Under the pieces are notes generated by a model. The model saw only the letters and a program-made list of their open reading frames with translations, was not told the origin of the DNA and made no database searches. From the NCBI RefSeq assembly GCF_030466625.1, contig NZ_JADEVT010000005.1:124001-188000 (forward strand): a stretch of 64,000 nucleotides of DNA, in the 5' to 3' direction. This DNA comes from Nocardioides sp. ChNu-153. GTDB taxonomy: Bacteria; Actinomycetota; Actinomycetes; Propionibacteriales; Nocardioidaceae. This document shows positions 8,014 through 16,005 of this stretch, piece by piece (the first letter of the stretch is position 1; each line of letters begins with the position of its first letter). The translations under genes and the position numbers were made by a program.

Positions 8014-8499
8014 ATGCGGGCGCTGGGTGTGCACGCTGCGAGCGATGTGCTCTGGTTCGCGGCTGTCGAGCCCGACGGGACGCTGATCGATCTCGGCAAC
8101 GCTTATCGGCTCGACCTGCCCAAAGGGTTGGACACCGGCCAGGCGCTGATTATCGCCCGCAAGGACATCTGTCGGGTCCTGCGCGCGTACGACATCGGAC
8201 TGGTCTGGCTGCTGTCGGCCGAGTACGACAAGCGCTTCAAGCAGGGTTACCACGCGCTTGTTCCGCGGATCACCATGGAGACGGTTGTCGCGTTCGCCGC
8301 CGCGGAGGAGGACGTCGAGTTCCGCCGGGTGGCGCGCGAGACCGTGCGGTCCCGCCTTGGCTACGACAGCGGCAAGCTGCAGGAGATCGCCGTCGAACTG
8401 GTCCCCGAGAAGATCACGCCCAACTGGGGACCGAACAAGCGTGACCTAGCCGTGGCGACCGTTCTGGCTGCGCTCAGCGAGCTGCAGGACTCACAGTGA
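8014..8499 (+). CDS. Small protein with an RNase H/RuvC-like outline
   Basis: A 161-residue protein. GGGGAGG (7999-8005) fixes ATG 8014. The first strand-turn-strand, MRALGVHAASDVLWFAAVEPDG, resembles strand 1 of RuvC-like nucleases, and the end NKRDLAVATVLAAL resembles their last Asp-bearing helix. However, the usual first Asp (GID) is His7 here, so catalysis may be lost or altered. Glu70 and Asp144 are other candidate acids. Its stop overlaps the kinase start (GTGA). The fold call is my pattern reading and needs a profile search. Confidence 0.6.
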   Translation: MRALGVHAASDVLWFAAVEPDGTLIDLGNAYRLDLPKGLDTGQALIIARKDICRVLRAYDIGLVWLLSAEYDKRFKQGYHALVPRITMETVVAFAAAEEDVEFRRVARETVRSRLGYDSGKLQEIAVELVPEKITPNWGPNKRDLAVATVLAALSELQDSQ

Positions 8500-9665
8500 G
8501 CGCCGAGCTGGGAGCCGCCGAGGCGAGCCTCCAGACGGCGAGCGAGGCCCCGGAGCTTCACGGCCAGTACTTGGCGAAGCCCTCGTACACCTTCTTGCAG
8601 AGCATCAACGAGGGTGCGGCTGGGGAGTGTTACCGGTACCGCCACGAGGTCTTCGAGCACGACGTCGTCGCGAAGACCGTGGCACTGTTCGGGATCCCTG
8701 GCTCACTCACCGAGCCTCAGCTCCTCAAGAACCTCAAGCACGACAACCTCCTGACGGTACGGGAGGCGCAGTGGACGCCGGACATGGACCCTGCGCTCAA
8801 GGTGGTCACGTTCACCACGGACTACTGCGAGGGGCAGAGCGTCTTCACCGCCCTCGAGGAGGGACACGTCTTCTCCATCCGGGAGGCCGTGACGATCTGC
8901 TCGCAGGTGCTCGCCGCGCTCGACTACATGCACCTTGACCACGAGCTGCTGCATCGCGACGTCAAGCCCGGCAACGTGATGCTCGACGGCTCCCGGACGA
9001 CCGGCTTCCTGGGCGACCTGGGGAGCGTGGCCGCGCTGACCGACGGGAGTTCGCCCGCAGGGGCTGGAACGCTTGCCTACCTGCCGCCGGAGAGCGCGGC
9101 GGGGGAGCTCCACCCGTGCTCGGACGTGTACTCGACCGGCATGGTGCTAATCGAAATGCTCAACGGGCCCTACGACTGGGAGAGCGTCGACGAGGCCAAG
9201 ATGGAGGCCAACGTCGACAGCAGCAAGCGAGCACTGCCGCAGAAGTTCTACAAGCTGGCGCCGTGGGTGCCGCCTGCCGTCGCAACCGTTGCGCGCGCGA
9301 TGACTGACCCGGACCCTGGCCGTCGTCCTGGCTCAGCTGCCGAGGCGCGCCGGCGTCTGGACGACGCGCGGTACGTCGACTGGAGTCGGGTCGACGGGAC
9401 GGGTCTCCTCGGGGTTTGGGAGGGCACCTGGCCGCCGGGTGCGCGCGCCCGGCAACTTCGCACGGTGCGGATCACGGCGGCGCCGGTCGAGAAGGGCCGG
9501 TACGCAGGGCAGGTCAAGCTGCAGGCCTCGTGGCGTGGTCCGGGTCCGGGGACGTGGCGACGCTATGCGAGGCTCGACCGGCGGGTCGCGCGAGGAGACT
9601 CAGCAGCGCTCGCCCGGTTCTTCCGTGTCGTCGAGGAGGCGGCCCAGGCAGCGCCAGTCCGGTAG
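8496..9665 (+). CDS. Serine/threonine protein kinase
   Basis: A 389-residue Hanks-type kinase without a membrane segment. Lys60 (VVAKTV) is the ATP lysine; the glycine loop INEGAAGECYRY is degenerate; the catalytic loop is HRDVKPGN (153-160); the metal motif is DLG (174-176) instead of DFG; the P+1 loop ends LPPES (196-200). Residues ~300-389 form a C-terminal extension (GLLGVWEGTWPPG, then YAGQVKLQASWRG) of unknown function. Being last in the operon with the tiny Ser/Thr-rich GGGSK proteins, it could phosphorylate them (inference). Confidence 0.88.
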   Translation: MSAELGAAEASLQTASEAPELHGQYLAKPSYTFLQSINEGAAGECYRYRHEVFEHDVVAKTVALFGIPGSLTEPQLLKNLKHDNLLTVREAQWTPDMDPALKVVTFTTDYCEGQSVFTALEEGHVFSIREAVTICSQVLAALDYMHLDHELLHRDVKPGNVMLDGSRTTGFLGDLGSVAALTDGSSPAGAGTLAYLPPESAAGELHPCSDVYSTGMVLIEMLNGPYDWESVDEAKMEANVDSSKRALPQKFYKLAPWVPPAVATVARAMTDPDPGRRPGSAAEARRRLDDARYVDWSRVDGTGLLGVWEGTWPPGARARQLRTVRITAAPVEKGRYAGQVKLQASWRGPGPGTWRRYARLDRRVARGDSAALARFFRVVEEAAQAAPVR

Positions 9666-10018
9666 ACGAGTTCGGCTTCGTCGGCGGGCAGGGAGAGCAA
9701 CAGCCGACGTCCGGCCACCTGCTGAGCGTGGGTGAGCACGTACGCGCCAGAGCCGTCCGCGTACTCGGTCGCGGTCATGGCACCGGAGTTCACCGCCGAC
9801 CAGAGGGTCGCGGGGAGTCCGCGCACTTTGCTCTCGGAACTCACCACCTTGGGGCGTCCGCCGACTCGGGTCCAGAGTCGCTCTGCCGCGGGGGTGTCGT
9901 CGCCGGCGAGAGCCGCGAGCTCACGGTGCAGCAGCTGCTGGTCGTGAGCGAGTAGCGCACGGACTCCACCGGCCGCCATCATGGTGACGATGAGGTCAGA
10001 CAGACCTCTGAAAGACAT
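9563..10018 (-). CDS. Uncharacterised 151-residue protein
   Basis: Begins MSFRGLSDLIVTMMAAGG at ATG 10018. A TAGAAT -10-like box lies just upstream of the start, suggesting a leaderless transcript. The core (KVRGLPATLWSAVNSGAMTATEYADGSGAYVL) looks protein-like, but the last ~34 residues are antisense to the kinase 3' end and are low complexity. No family recognised. It diverges from the gene at 10046 with 27 bp between starts; the pair could be a toxin-antitoxin or regulator-target unit, unproven. Confidence 0.42.
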   Translation of the reverse strand: MSFRGLSDLIVTMMAAGGVRALLAHDQQLLHRELAALAGDDTPAAERLWTRVGGRPKVVSSESKVRGLPATLWSAVNSGAMTATEYADGSGAYVLTHAQQVAGRRLLLSLPADEAELVYRTGAAWAASSTTRKNRASAAESPRATRRSSLA

Positions 10019-10045
10019 ATTTCGATTCTACGAGATGGCACCGGC

Positions 10046-10372
10046 GTGACCCGCGAGCGACACTCAGTGAACCCAGATGAGCGCTTGCGTGACTCTGCCG
10101 ACAAGCAGGTCTCGATTCGGTGGCCGATCGCGCTAGATCAACGTCTCGATGACCTGCTCGGCCGTGCTGATTCGGTTGGCGAGAACACCAGCCGGCGTGA
10201 GCTGCTAGCGGCGCTCCTCCTCGGCGCTGATCCTTCGGGTGACGAGTTAAGGGACCTTCTACAGAGGTATCGAACGGCGTTGGTTCGGGAGGCACCACTG
10301 GGTGATGTCGAGGTTGAGGGCGACGTCCTACTGTTCCGGAAGCACCGGCCAGGTCCGCGTACTGCGGGCTAG
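10046..10372 (+). CDS. Small ribbon-helix-helix-like protein
   Basis: A 108-residue protein. The segment DKQVSIRWPIALDQRLDDLLGRAD resembles a ribbon strand followed by a helix, and ENTSRRELLAALLLGADP a second helix, the outline of ribbon-helix-helix DNA-binding proteins or antitoxins. A C-terminal part (RTALVREAPLGDVEVEGDVLLFRK) follows. GTG 10046 or GTG 10067 could be the start. It is divergent from the 151-residue gene. Confidence 0.5.
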   Translation: MTRERHSVNPDERLRDSADKQVSIRWPIALDQRLDDLLGRADSVGENTSRRELLAALLLGADPSGDELRDLLQRYRTALVREAPLGDVEVEGDVLLFRKHRPGPRTAG

Positions 10373-10664
10373 GTGTGAGGCCCAGCGCTGGTCCCCGGCC
10401 AGTACGACTAGCATTTGACGCCCGGCCGTCAAGGCTCCGCTCGCCATGAGCATCTGTGCCACGGTCCTTCAGCGTGGAGGACCCGGGGACCTCAACGTCC
10501 TCTTGCTGCTCTTCGCTTGGAACACCCTCAAGTTCGCGTTCGTGGCAGCCGTAGACGTGTCTAGGTTCCTTCTCGGGGTTCTCCGGAGCAGGCAGCATGC
10601 AACCTAGAGAGGGAGGCGGTCAGGACCGCGGCAGGACCAGGCTCGGTCCTCACGTCAGACGTTG
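10373..10664. other. Spacer without a recognisable gene
   Basis: About 290 bp separate two convergent units (10046 plus-strand gene and the qat operon 3' end). Open frames here look like shadows. A modest C-rich and G-rich mix is seen but no clear hairpin terminator that I can support. Confidence 0.4.
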
Positions 10665-11459
10665 TCAGGAGCTATCAGTGCAACTGGGTGGGTGCGCGCC
10701 CAAATCACGGCGGTCCGTGCTCCCTACATCGGCCACGCTCGAGCTGAGTTCGCGTTCGTTCTGCTCCAGCTGGGTTCGCGCGGCCTGGGCGGGGATGTCC
10801 CAGATTCCGGCAAGCGTGACGGCTGCGGACTCGAGGTCCCACGGGTGGATGGGATCGGTCTTCACACGCGCGAAAGGCGCATCGCTCTCCAGGACCATGC
10901 GTGCCCGCGGCATCTTGCTGACGAGCGCGCGTCCCTTCGCGCCGGCAAGCATTGCTGGTCCAACGCTGAACCAGCAGCCCAGGTCTATCGCCTGGTCGAG
11001 GTCCGACATGGAGCCGGAGAACCAGTGCAGAATTGGCACGCCGGAGTCTGGGTGTCGCTGAAGTGCTTCTAGGACGGGGCTGGCGGCTCGCCGGCTGTGG
11101 ATCGAAAGTATCTTTCCTCCGGCTTGCGAGCAGGTGGTGAGAACGTGTTCGAGCACATCGAGCTGATCGTGCCGTGTGCTCTGGGCTGCTGCTCCGTCGA
11201 GGCCCACCTCGCCGACGAATGCAGTGTCGGCGAGGTAGGTCTCGAACAGGTCGAGCTCGGCACGCCGCGCCGTTGCCAACTCTGGGTGAAGCCCTAGCGC
11301 TGTCCGGACGCATGGCCTGCCGTTCTCGAGTGCCTTGGTTCCTGGCCATGCGGACGGAGTCGTGGTCACCGAGACGATCCCGATGCCCTCGTGTTGGACT
11401 CGGTCTGCGACCTTGTGCGGGTCGGGGTAGAGGTCGAGGTGGCAGTGGAAGTCGATCAC
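10665..11459 (-). CDS. qatD: QatD: TatD-family metal-dependent hydrolase of the Qat defence system
   Basis: A 264-residue TIM-barrel amidohydrolase of the TatD DNase group. Metal ligands visible: HCH at 5-7, Glu84 (VGEVGLD), His121 (SIHSRRA), His145 (ILHWFSG) and Asp193 (LESDAP). It overlaps qatC by 4 bp and is the last gene of qatABCD. The four-gene set was described as an anti-phage system (QueC-like associated with ATPase and TatD DNase); the molecular target is not established. The C-terminal tail beyond ~245 is probably unstructured. Confidence 0.85.
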   Translation of the reverse strand: MIDFHCHLDLYPDPHKVADRVQHEGIGIVSVTTTPSAWPGTKALENGRPCVRTALGLHPELATARRAELDLFETYLADTAFVGEVGLDGAAAQSTRHDQLDVLEHVLTTCSQAGGKILSIHSRRAASPVLEALQRHPDSGVPILHWFSGSMSDLDQAIDLGCWFSVGPAMLAGAKGRALVSKMPRARMVLESDAPFARVKTDPIHPWDLESAAVTLAGIWDIPAQAARTQLEQNERELSSSVADVGSTDRRDLGAHPPSCTDSS

Positions 11460-12733
11460 GAGACTCCGAGGTGTCGATGGAGTGCAGCGAGTTCGTCGAC
11501 TCCGCGGCCGAGCATCGCCCGGATGGCCTCGCGGTCCTCGATGTAGGGGCTACTCAGCGACGGGCCGATCCAACGGTCGATGCCATCGGCGTCTACTGAT
11601 GCTCTTGCCATCGCGACTGACCGCACGTCGTCGAAGGCAGCGTGGTCCTCGTCGCGGCGCCCCAGGTCGCTGTAGACGTAATCGGTGGAGTCGGGGGTGC
11701 CCCACTTGAGGAAGGCTGCGCGCCTGACCTGACAGGGCACGCAGCGGCCGCAGTGTCGGTACCCGAAGCGCTGAAATCGCCCGCAGCTGGTCGACTCGCC
11801 AGCGAGCGAGGACAGCAGTGGCTGGTCGGAACAGTCGCGCAGCATCTCTCCCTTGGTGTGCTCGCGGAAGGGGTTCTCGATCACGACCTCGAGACCGACG
11901 GCTTGGAGGACTTCTTGGATGGCGCCCAGGAACTGCGGGTGGGCGGTGCGCGTGCTGAGACTGCCCAGCCGTGCCGGTGTGAGGGGCGGGTTGATCGCGA
12001 TGAAGCCGTTCTCGCACAGGTACAGCGTGACGTCCTTGCCTGCGTAATACCGTGCGGTGGAGGAGGCCGCGAGGATGCCGAACGCGATGAACGCCAGTGA
12101 TCGTGCTCGCTGAGAGGTCTCCTTCCCGGGCCGATGCGGGGTGGCGTTGTGGTTCAGCGCGAGGTGCTCGACGCCGCCGCCGATGCTGGCGGCGAACTTC
12201 GATTGGGTGCTGCGATCGCCGCGGACCGTCTGGCTGACCGCCAATAGCGACTGACCTCCCGCGGTGAGGTCGATGGCCCCGATCAGGCTGTCGAGGCCTC
12301 CCGAGAGCAAGGTGACCGCGTCTGCGTCGGGGCGATGCACCTTCGCCGGCGTCGAGGGATGTTGTGCACCGCCGGTGAAGTGCAGGCTCCACCGGTCGGT
12401 GGTGAGGAAGTTCAGCGCCCCGGTGAGGGGCTGGGTCACGCTGTTCCACAGTTCAGGATCCGAGACCGCTACGTTCAACTCCAGTTCGCGGGTCCATCCG
12501 TCGGGGCTGCTGGAGCGGTAGGCGGTGGTGTCGGCCACGACGGCGGCGAGAGCGAGCGAGGCGAAGTCCCAGGCCAACGTTGCGGGGGCGAGCTTGCGAC
12601 TCCGGATGCGCGCGCTCGCGGCACCGCCGGCCCCGGCCAGGCCAGCACCCGGAGCGCCGTCGAAGAGGCAGATGCCCACTGCTCCATCGGCAGCGCTCTC
12701 GGCGACCGCGCGGGGACCGCATTCGAACCTCAT
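11456..12733 (-). CDS. qatC: QatC: QueC-like PP-loop protein of the Qat defence system
   Basis: A 425-residue protein. Its ATP-pyrophosphatase PP-loop is LLSGGLDSL (SGGLDS at 144-149), as in QueC 7-cyano-7-deazaguanine synthases. A zinc-binding set Cys317, Cys328, Cys331, Cys334 (GYRHCGRCVPCQ) is also QueC-like. It is longer than QueC, with an extra ~135-residue N-terminal domain, as in Qat systems. No other queuosine genes are adjacent, so nucleoside synthesis is unlikely. It overlaps qatB and qatD by 4 bp each. Confidence 0.87.
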   Translation of the reverse strand: MRFECGPRAVAESAADGAVGICLFDGAPGAGLAGAGGAASARIRSRKLAPATLAWDFASLALAAVVADTTAYRSSSPDGWTRELELNVAVSDPELWNSVTQPLTGALNFLTTDRWSLHFTGGAQHPSTPAKVHRPDADAVTLLSGGLDSLIGAIDLTAGGQSLLAVSQTVRGDRSTQSKFAASIGGGVEHLALNHNATPHRPGKETSQRARSLAFIAFGILAASSTARYYAGKDVTLYLCENGFIAINPPLTPARLGSLSTRTAHPQFLGAIQEVLQAVGLEVVIENPFREHTKGEMLRDCSDQPLLSSLAGESTSCGRFQRFGYRHCGRCVPCQVRRAAFLKWGTPDSTDYVYSDLGRRDEDHAAFDDVRSVAMARASVDADGIDRWIGPSLSSPYIEDREAIRAMLGRGVDELAALHRHLGVS

Positions 12734-13590
12734 CCCAGGTACTCCTCGAAAATCAACAACGTCTCGGCGAGCGCCGATCGCACCATCGCGGCTACGCCCC
12801 GCGAGGTTGGGGTCGCTCCCCGATCGCGGACTCGTCGGAAGCCGGCCGCGACCTGCTCCCTGATGTAGGCCTGGATCTGCTTCATCCGCGACAGGGCGGT
12901 GGTGGCGTCGGGTGCCTTCTCGATGACGGTGCGCTGCATGTCGAGGGCGAACCGGTTGTAGACGTCGAGAGCGGTGTAGCGCTCGATGACGAAGTCTCGC
13001 TGGGCTGCGTCCAAGGCGAGGGGGTCAGCGTCTGGGAACTGCTCGAGGAGGTCGGAGAGTGCATCGCGCACGGCGCGGCGTGACGCCTCGGCGTCCTGGG
13101 TGCCGTCGACGGGACGCACGGCTTCGACGATCGCGTCCACGATCTGGTTGGCGTCAGCGCCGGAGGCAAGGACCTGGTCGCGCAGGTCGGTGCCGTCGGG
13201 GCTCTGCCCGGACGTGACGACGCCGCCGAGTCGGCTCGCCGTCGCGGAGGTGGCTGCGAGGCGGCGGCCCATGGTGCTGGCTCCGCCGTACCCACTGCTG
13301 ACGTAGTGGCCGACCGCTCGCCGTAGGTCGACGGTGTCGCCGCGGCGGGCGAAGCTGCCTAGTGAGCGTCGGGCGTCGCGGAACCTGCCAGGAACAGCCA
13401 CGGGAGAGGTGGCGGGTCCCGGTGGTGAATCGTCGGTGTCGCTGGGCTCCGCATCACCGGGCTCGGTGTCGCTGGGATCCGGGGACGGCGAGTCCGGCTC
13501 GGGCTCGGGTTCGGGTGGCAGGTCGGCGGCCCATGGCGGAACAAGGGCAACACCTGCACCCGGCCCAGAGCTACTTTGCGAGGTTCCCAC
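12730..13590 (-). CDS. qatB: QatB: uncharacterised Qat component
   Basis: A 286-residue protein with a conserved opening GTSQSSSGPGAGVALVPPWA (2-21), an acidic Pro/Asp/Glu-rich linker (24-66) and a helical C-terminal domain. The opening and position between the KAP ATPase and QueC-like genes identify QatB by context; its biochemical role is unknown. Its start lies 20 bp inside qatA. Confidence 0.8.
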   Translation of the reverse strand: MGTSQSSSGPGAGVALVPPWAADLPPEPEPEPDSPSPDPSDTEPGDAEPSDTDDSPPGPATSPVAVPGRFRDARRSLGSFARRGDTVDLRRAVGHYVSSGYGGASTMGRRLAATSATASRLGGVVTSGQSPDGTDLRDQVLASGADANQIVDAIVEAVRPVDGTQDAEASRRAVRDALSDLLEQFPDADPLALDAAQRDFVIERYTALDVYNRFALDMQRTVIEKAPDATTALSRMKQIQAYIREQVAAGFRRVRDRGATPTSRGVAAMVRSALAETLLIFEEYLG

Positions 13591-15439
13591 GGGTCTCCTG
13601 ACGAGTGATGGCCGCCTTGACGGGCCCGCTCACGCCCTTGGATCGCCAGGCGGTGAAGACTTGGCCTGCCCAAGGCTGGTCGCCGATCTTGGGCACGATG
13701 CTGGCCTGGATCTGGTTGGGTGGTCGCTCGATGAGGAAGCCGGCCAGGCTGTCGGCGTGCATGGGTTCGCTGTGGGCGAGGGCCAGGCAGGCATCGAGGA
13801 TCGGTGGTGCACCCCACTCCTGTTCCTGGCCGGCGCGATCGAGCAACCGGCGCATCATGACCGAGGTGTCCGCCGGCGCCAGCGGGGCGAGCCGGTCACC
13901 GAGCGAATGGGCCATGTCCGGGTGCTCGAGCAAGGCCGACAGGAGTTCGGCTGCCTCCGAGGAGAGGCGGTCCTCGGGGAACACCAGGGGCGCATGCTCC
14001 CGGCTGACGTAGAGCGCGCCACGCAGGTCCTCGTTGGCCAGCGCCGGCGGGAGCGCGAGCCACTCGATGAGCGGTGGGTCGCTCCAGCCGCCCTCAAGGT
14101 TGAGCTCCTCCCCAGCGACTGCAGCGGTCTCCCAGGGCTCCAGGAAGTTCGGTGTGCCTCGGTCGCTGCTGCTCACCGCGGCCACCAGCTCTGAGTAGAC
14201 CCCGGCCGGTGCGAGCCGCTCGAAGAGCAGCAACTTGGTGAGCACCGCTTCATTCACGCCCACGCCCTGGGCCGCGGAGATGGCCATCCTGATGGACAGG
14301 GCGTTGAGGAACCTCTTGATGAGTCGCGGATTCCCGGCGATCCCGGTGGCCGTCGCCATCAGCGGTGCCAGCCGGTCGGCGGTGTCGAGGCGGGCCACCA
14401 GGTCCGCCGGAAGGGTCACCCCCAGGCCCTGGACAAACCCTCGATCGACCCGCTTGCCCTGCCACGCCCGCTTCAGTTGCTGGGCGACCGCGTCCCGGAT
14501 CTTGTTCTTGTCCGGCAGGCTCAGCGTGCTGTTCTCGACGAACAGCATCATCAGGTACGCGCGGACTTCCTGGGTGCCGAGCCCTGGAACCTTGATCGGA
14601 ATCTGGATGAGCTTGTCGAAGTAGTTGGTGACCAACGAGTCGTCCGGCAGGCCGTGGAAGTGCTGACGCACCGCGTACCTGATCATGTCGTCGTCCGCCG
14701 CGATCACGAACGCGGTGTTCTGCAGGAACAGGAAGAGCCGGATGGCCTCCAGCGTCGAGATCGTGGTCGACGGTAGGCAGCGGTCGAGGTCGTCGATCAG
14801 GACCACCAGGGTGATCCCAAGTGCCTCCAGCGCGGCCTCGAAGTCGTCGCGCAGAGCCTGGATCTCCTTGGGCGGCGTGGAGCTCTGCTTGGGGTCGAGC
14901 AGCCCGGATGCGGCGGCGGCCAGCTCCCCGGCTGCCTGATCGCCGGCGGCGAGCTCCGTGGCGTCGAGGTCTCCGCTAAGGGTTTCCTTCACCAGGCCAG
15001 CGACCGGCCCGGCAAGCCCCACGGGTGGGAGGCCCAGCGCCAGCGAGGCAGCCGGAGCGGCCACCAGCTTGATCAGTCGCAGCCAGCGGACCCGCTTGAG
15101 GAAGTCGTTGACCTTGTCCAGGCCGGTCTTGCGCGCCTGCGCCTCTTCGGCAAGCTTGGCCGCGATCACCTCCAGCAGCGCGGCCCGAGCGTCGTCGTAG
15201 CCCTGGTAGAGCCACGCGTTGAACTCAACGAAGACGTACCTGCTAGGCCCCTCCTTCGGCTGGTGCCGATCGAAGGCGACCTTGGTCAGCTTGATCATCG
15301 ATGACTTGCCGACGCCCCAGGCACCGGAGATGCCGATCGAGACTGGTCGACCGCTCGCCTGCGCGACGAGCTCGGCGACGGTGGCCGCGACGCCATCGAA
15401 GTTCAGCAGATCGCGGTCCGTCTCATTGTCCGGCCACAT
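13571..15439 (-). CDS. qatA: QatA: KAP-family P-loop NTPase of the Qat defence system
   Basis: A 622-residue KAP NTPase. Walker A is SGAWGVGKSS (38-47), Walker B is LVVLIDDLDRCLP (211-223). A long insertion between them holds hydrophobic segments (LRLIKLVAAPAASLALGLPP), a KAP hallmark that can associate with membrane. GGGGAGGGAG upstream supports ATG 15439. It is the promoter-proximal gene of qatABCD and overlaps qatB by 20 bp. Confidence 0.87.
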   Translation of the reverse strand: MWPDNETDRDLLNFDGVAATVAELVAQASGRPVSIGISGAWGVGKSSMIKLTKVAFDRHQPKEGPSRYVFVEFNAWLYQGYDDARAALLEVIAAKLAEEAQARKTGLDKVNDFLKRVRWLRLIKLVAAPAASLALGLPPVGLAGPVAGLVKETLSGDLDATELAAGDQAAGELAAAASGLLDPKQSSTPPKEIQALRDDFEAALEALGITLVVLIDDLDRCLPSTTISTLEAIRLFLFLQNTAFVIAADDDMIRYAVRQHFHGLPDDSLVTNYFDKLIQIPIKVPGLGTQEVRAYLMMLFVENSTLSLPDKNKIRDAVAQQLKRAWQGKRVDRGFVQGLGVTLPADLVARLDTADRLAPLMATATGIAGNPRLIKRFLNALSIRMAISAAQGVGVNEAVLTKLLLFERLAPAGVYSELVAAVSSSDRGTPNFLEPWETAAVAGEELNLEGGWSDPPLIEWLALPPALANEDLRGALYVSREHAPLVFPEDRLSSEAAELLSALLEHPDMAHSLGDRLAPLAPADTSVMMRRLLDRAGQEQEWGAPPILDACLALAHSEPMHADSLAGFLIERPPNQIQASIVPKIGDQPWAGQVFTAWRSKGVSGPVKAAITRQETRGNLAK

Positions 15440-15748
15440 CGAGATCCGGCTCCCTCCCCGCGACGGCTACACCTTGGACAACCGAGCTCTGACACCCGAG
15501 TCACCACTCTACGAAGACCCAAGGCCATGGACCGCACTTTCGTCGCCCGACCGCCCTGTTTCACCATGCATGCAACTCGGGACTGCGGAGATCCCGCACC
15601 GATGGTCGGAAGGCGTTTTCGGGTCGGATCGAAGGTCCGCCTGGCGTGTCGTCCGTCGGCAGGGCCAGTGCCGTCGGCCTTGAATCTGGGAATCTGGATG
15701 GACTTTGATGCGCGGAGATCTAGATGCCGCGGCGGTGTAGAACGGCTG
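15440..15748. other. Upstream region of the qat operon; no gene seen
   Basis: Contains the qatA ribosome-binding site and presumably its promoter (reading leftwards). I could not identify a clear -35/-10 pair. Plus-strand open frames here have no protein-like features until 15749. Confidence 0.4.
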
Positions 15749-15930
15749 ATGAACGACGCGTCCCCTGGTCACTGGTCGCCGGGCGACCACCCCTACGCCA
15801 TCGCGGCCTCAGAAGCACAGTGGTGGCTCTCCGCGGTCACGCTCGCCGAGGCGCCTGCGCGACCCGGACGAACCTGGTGCCGCACTGGTCAGCTCGCGTT
15901 AGGTCGATGCTCGCAACCTCAGGGATTCCG
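15749..15930 (+). pseudogene. Remnant of a small protein gene, frameshifted
   Basis: From ATG 15749 the frame reads MNDASPGHWSPGDHPYAIAA then SEAQWWLSAVTLAE. One frame over, near 15857, it continues RLRDPDEPGAALVSSR to a TAG at 15900-15902, where CAG would give RQVDARNL. The two pieces joined make a sensible helical peptide, consistent with my memory of small actinobacterial proteins containing HPYAIAVSEAQWW. I infer a decayed gene with a frameshift and a nonsense mutation next to the element end. Confidence 0.42.
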
Positions 15931-16005
15931 GCGGCCGCGCCTCAACTCCGCGCCTCAACTCCGCGCCATGACACGTAGGGTGAGGCGAGCAACTGGAGCT
16001 CGCTC

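Noticed and set aside
9996..10598. 200-codon minus-strand ORF between small genes
   Set aside because: Antisense of 10046-10372 with Pro/Arg-rich random composition and no RBS.
11456..12733. Queuosine/7-deazaguanine biosynthesis role for the QueC-like gene
   Set aside because: No queD/queE/folE or tgt genes nearby; extra N-terminal domain and KAP/TatD neighbours match Qat instead.
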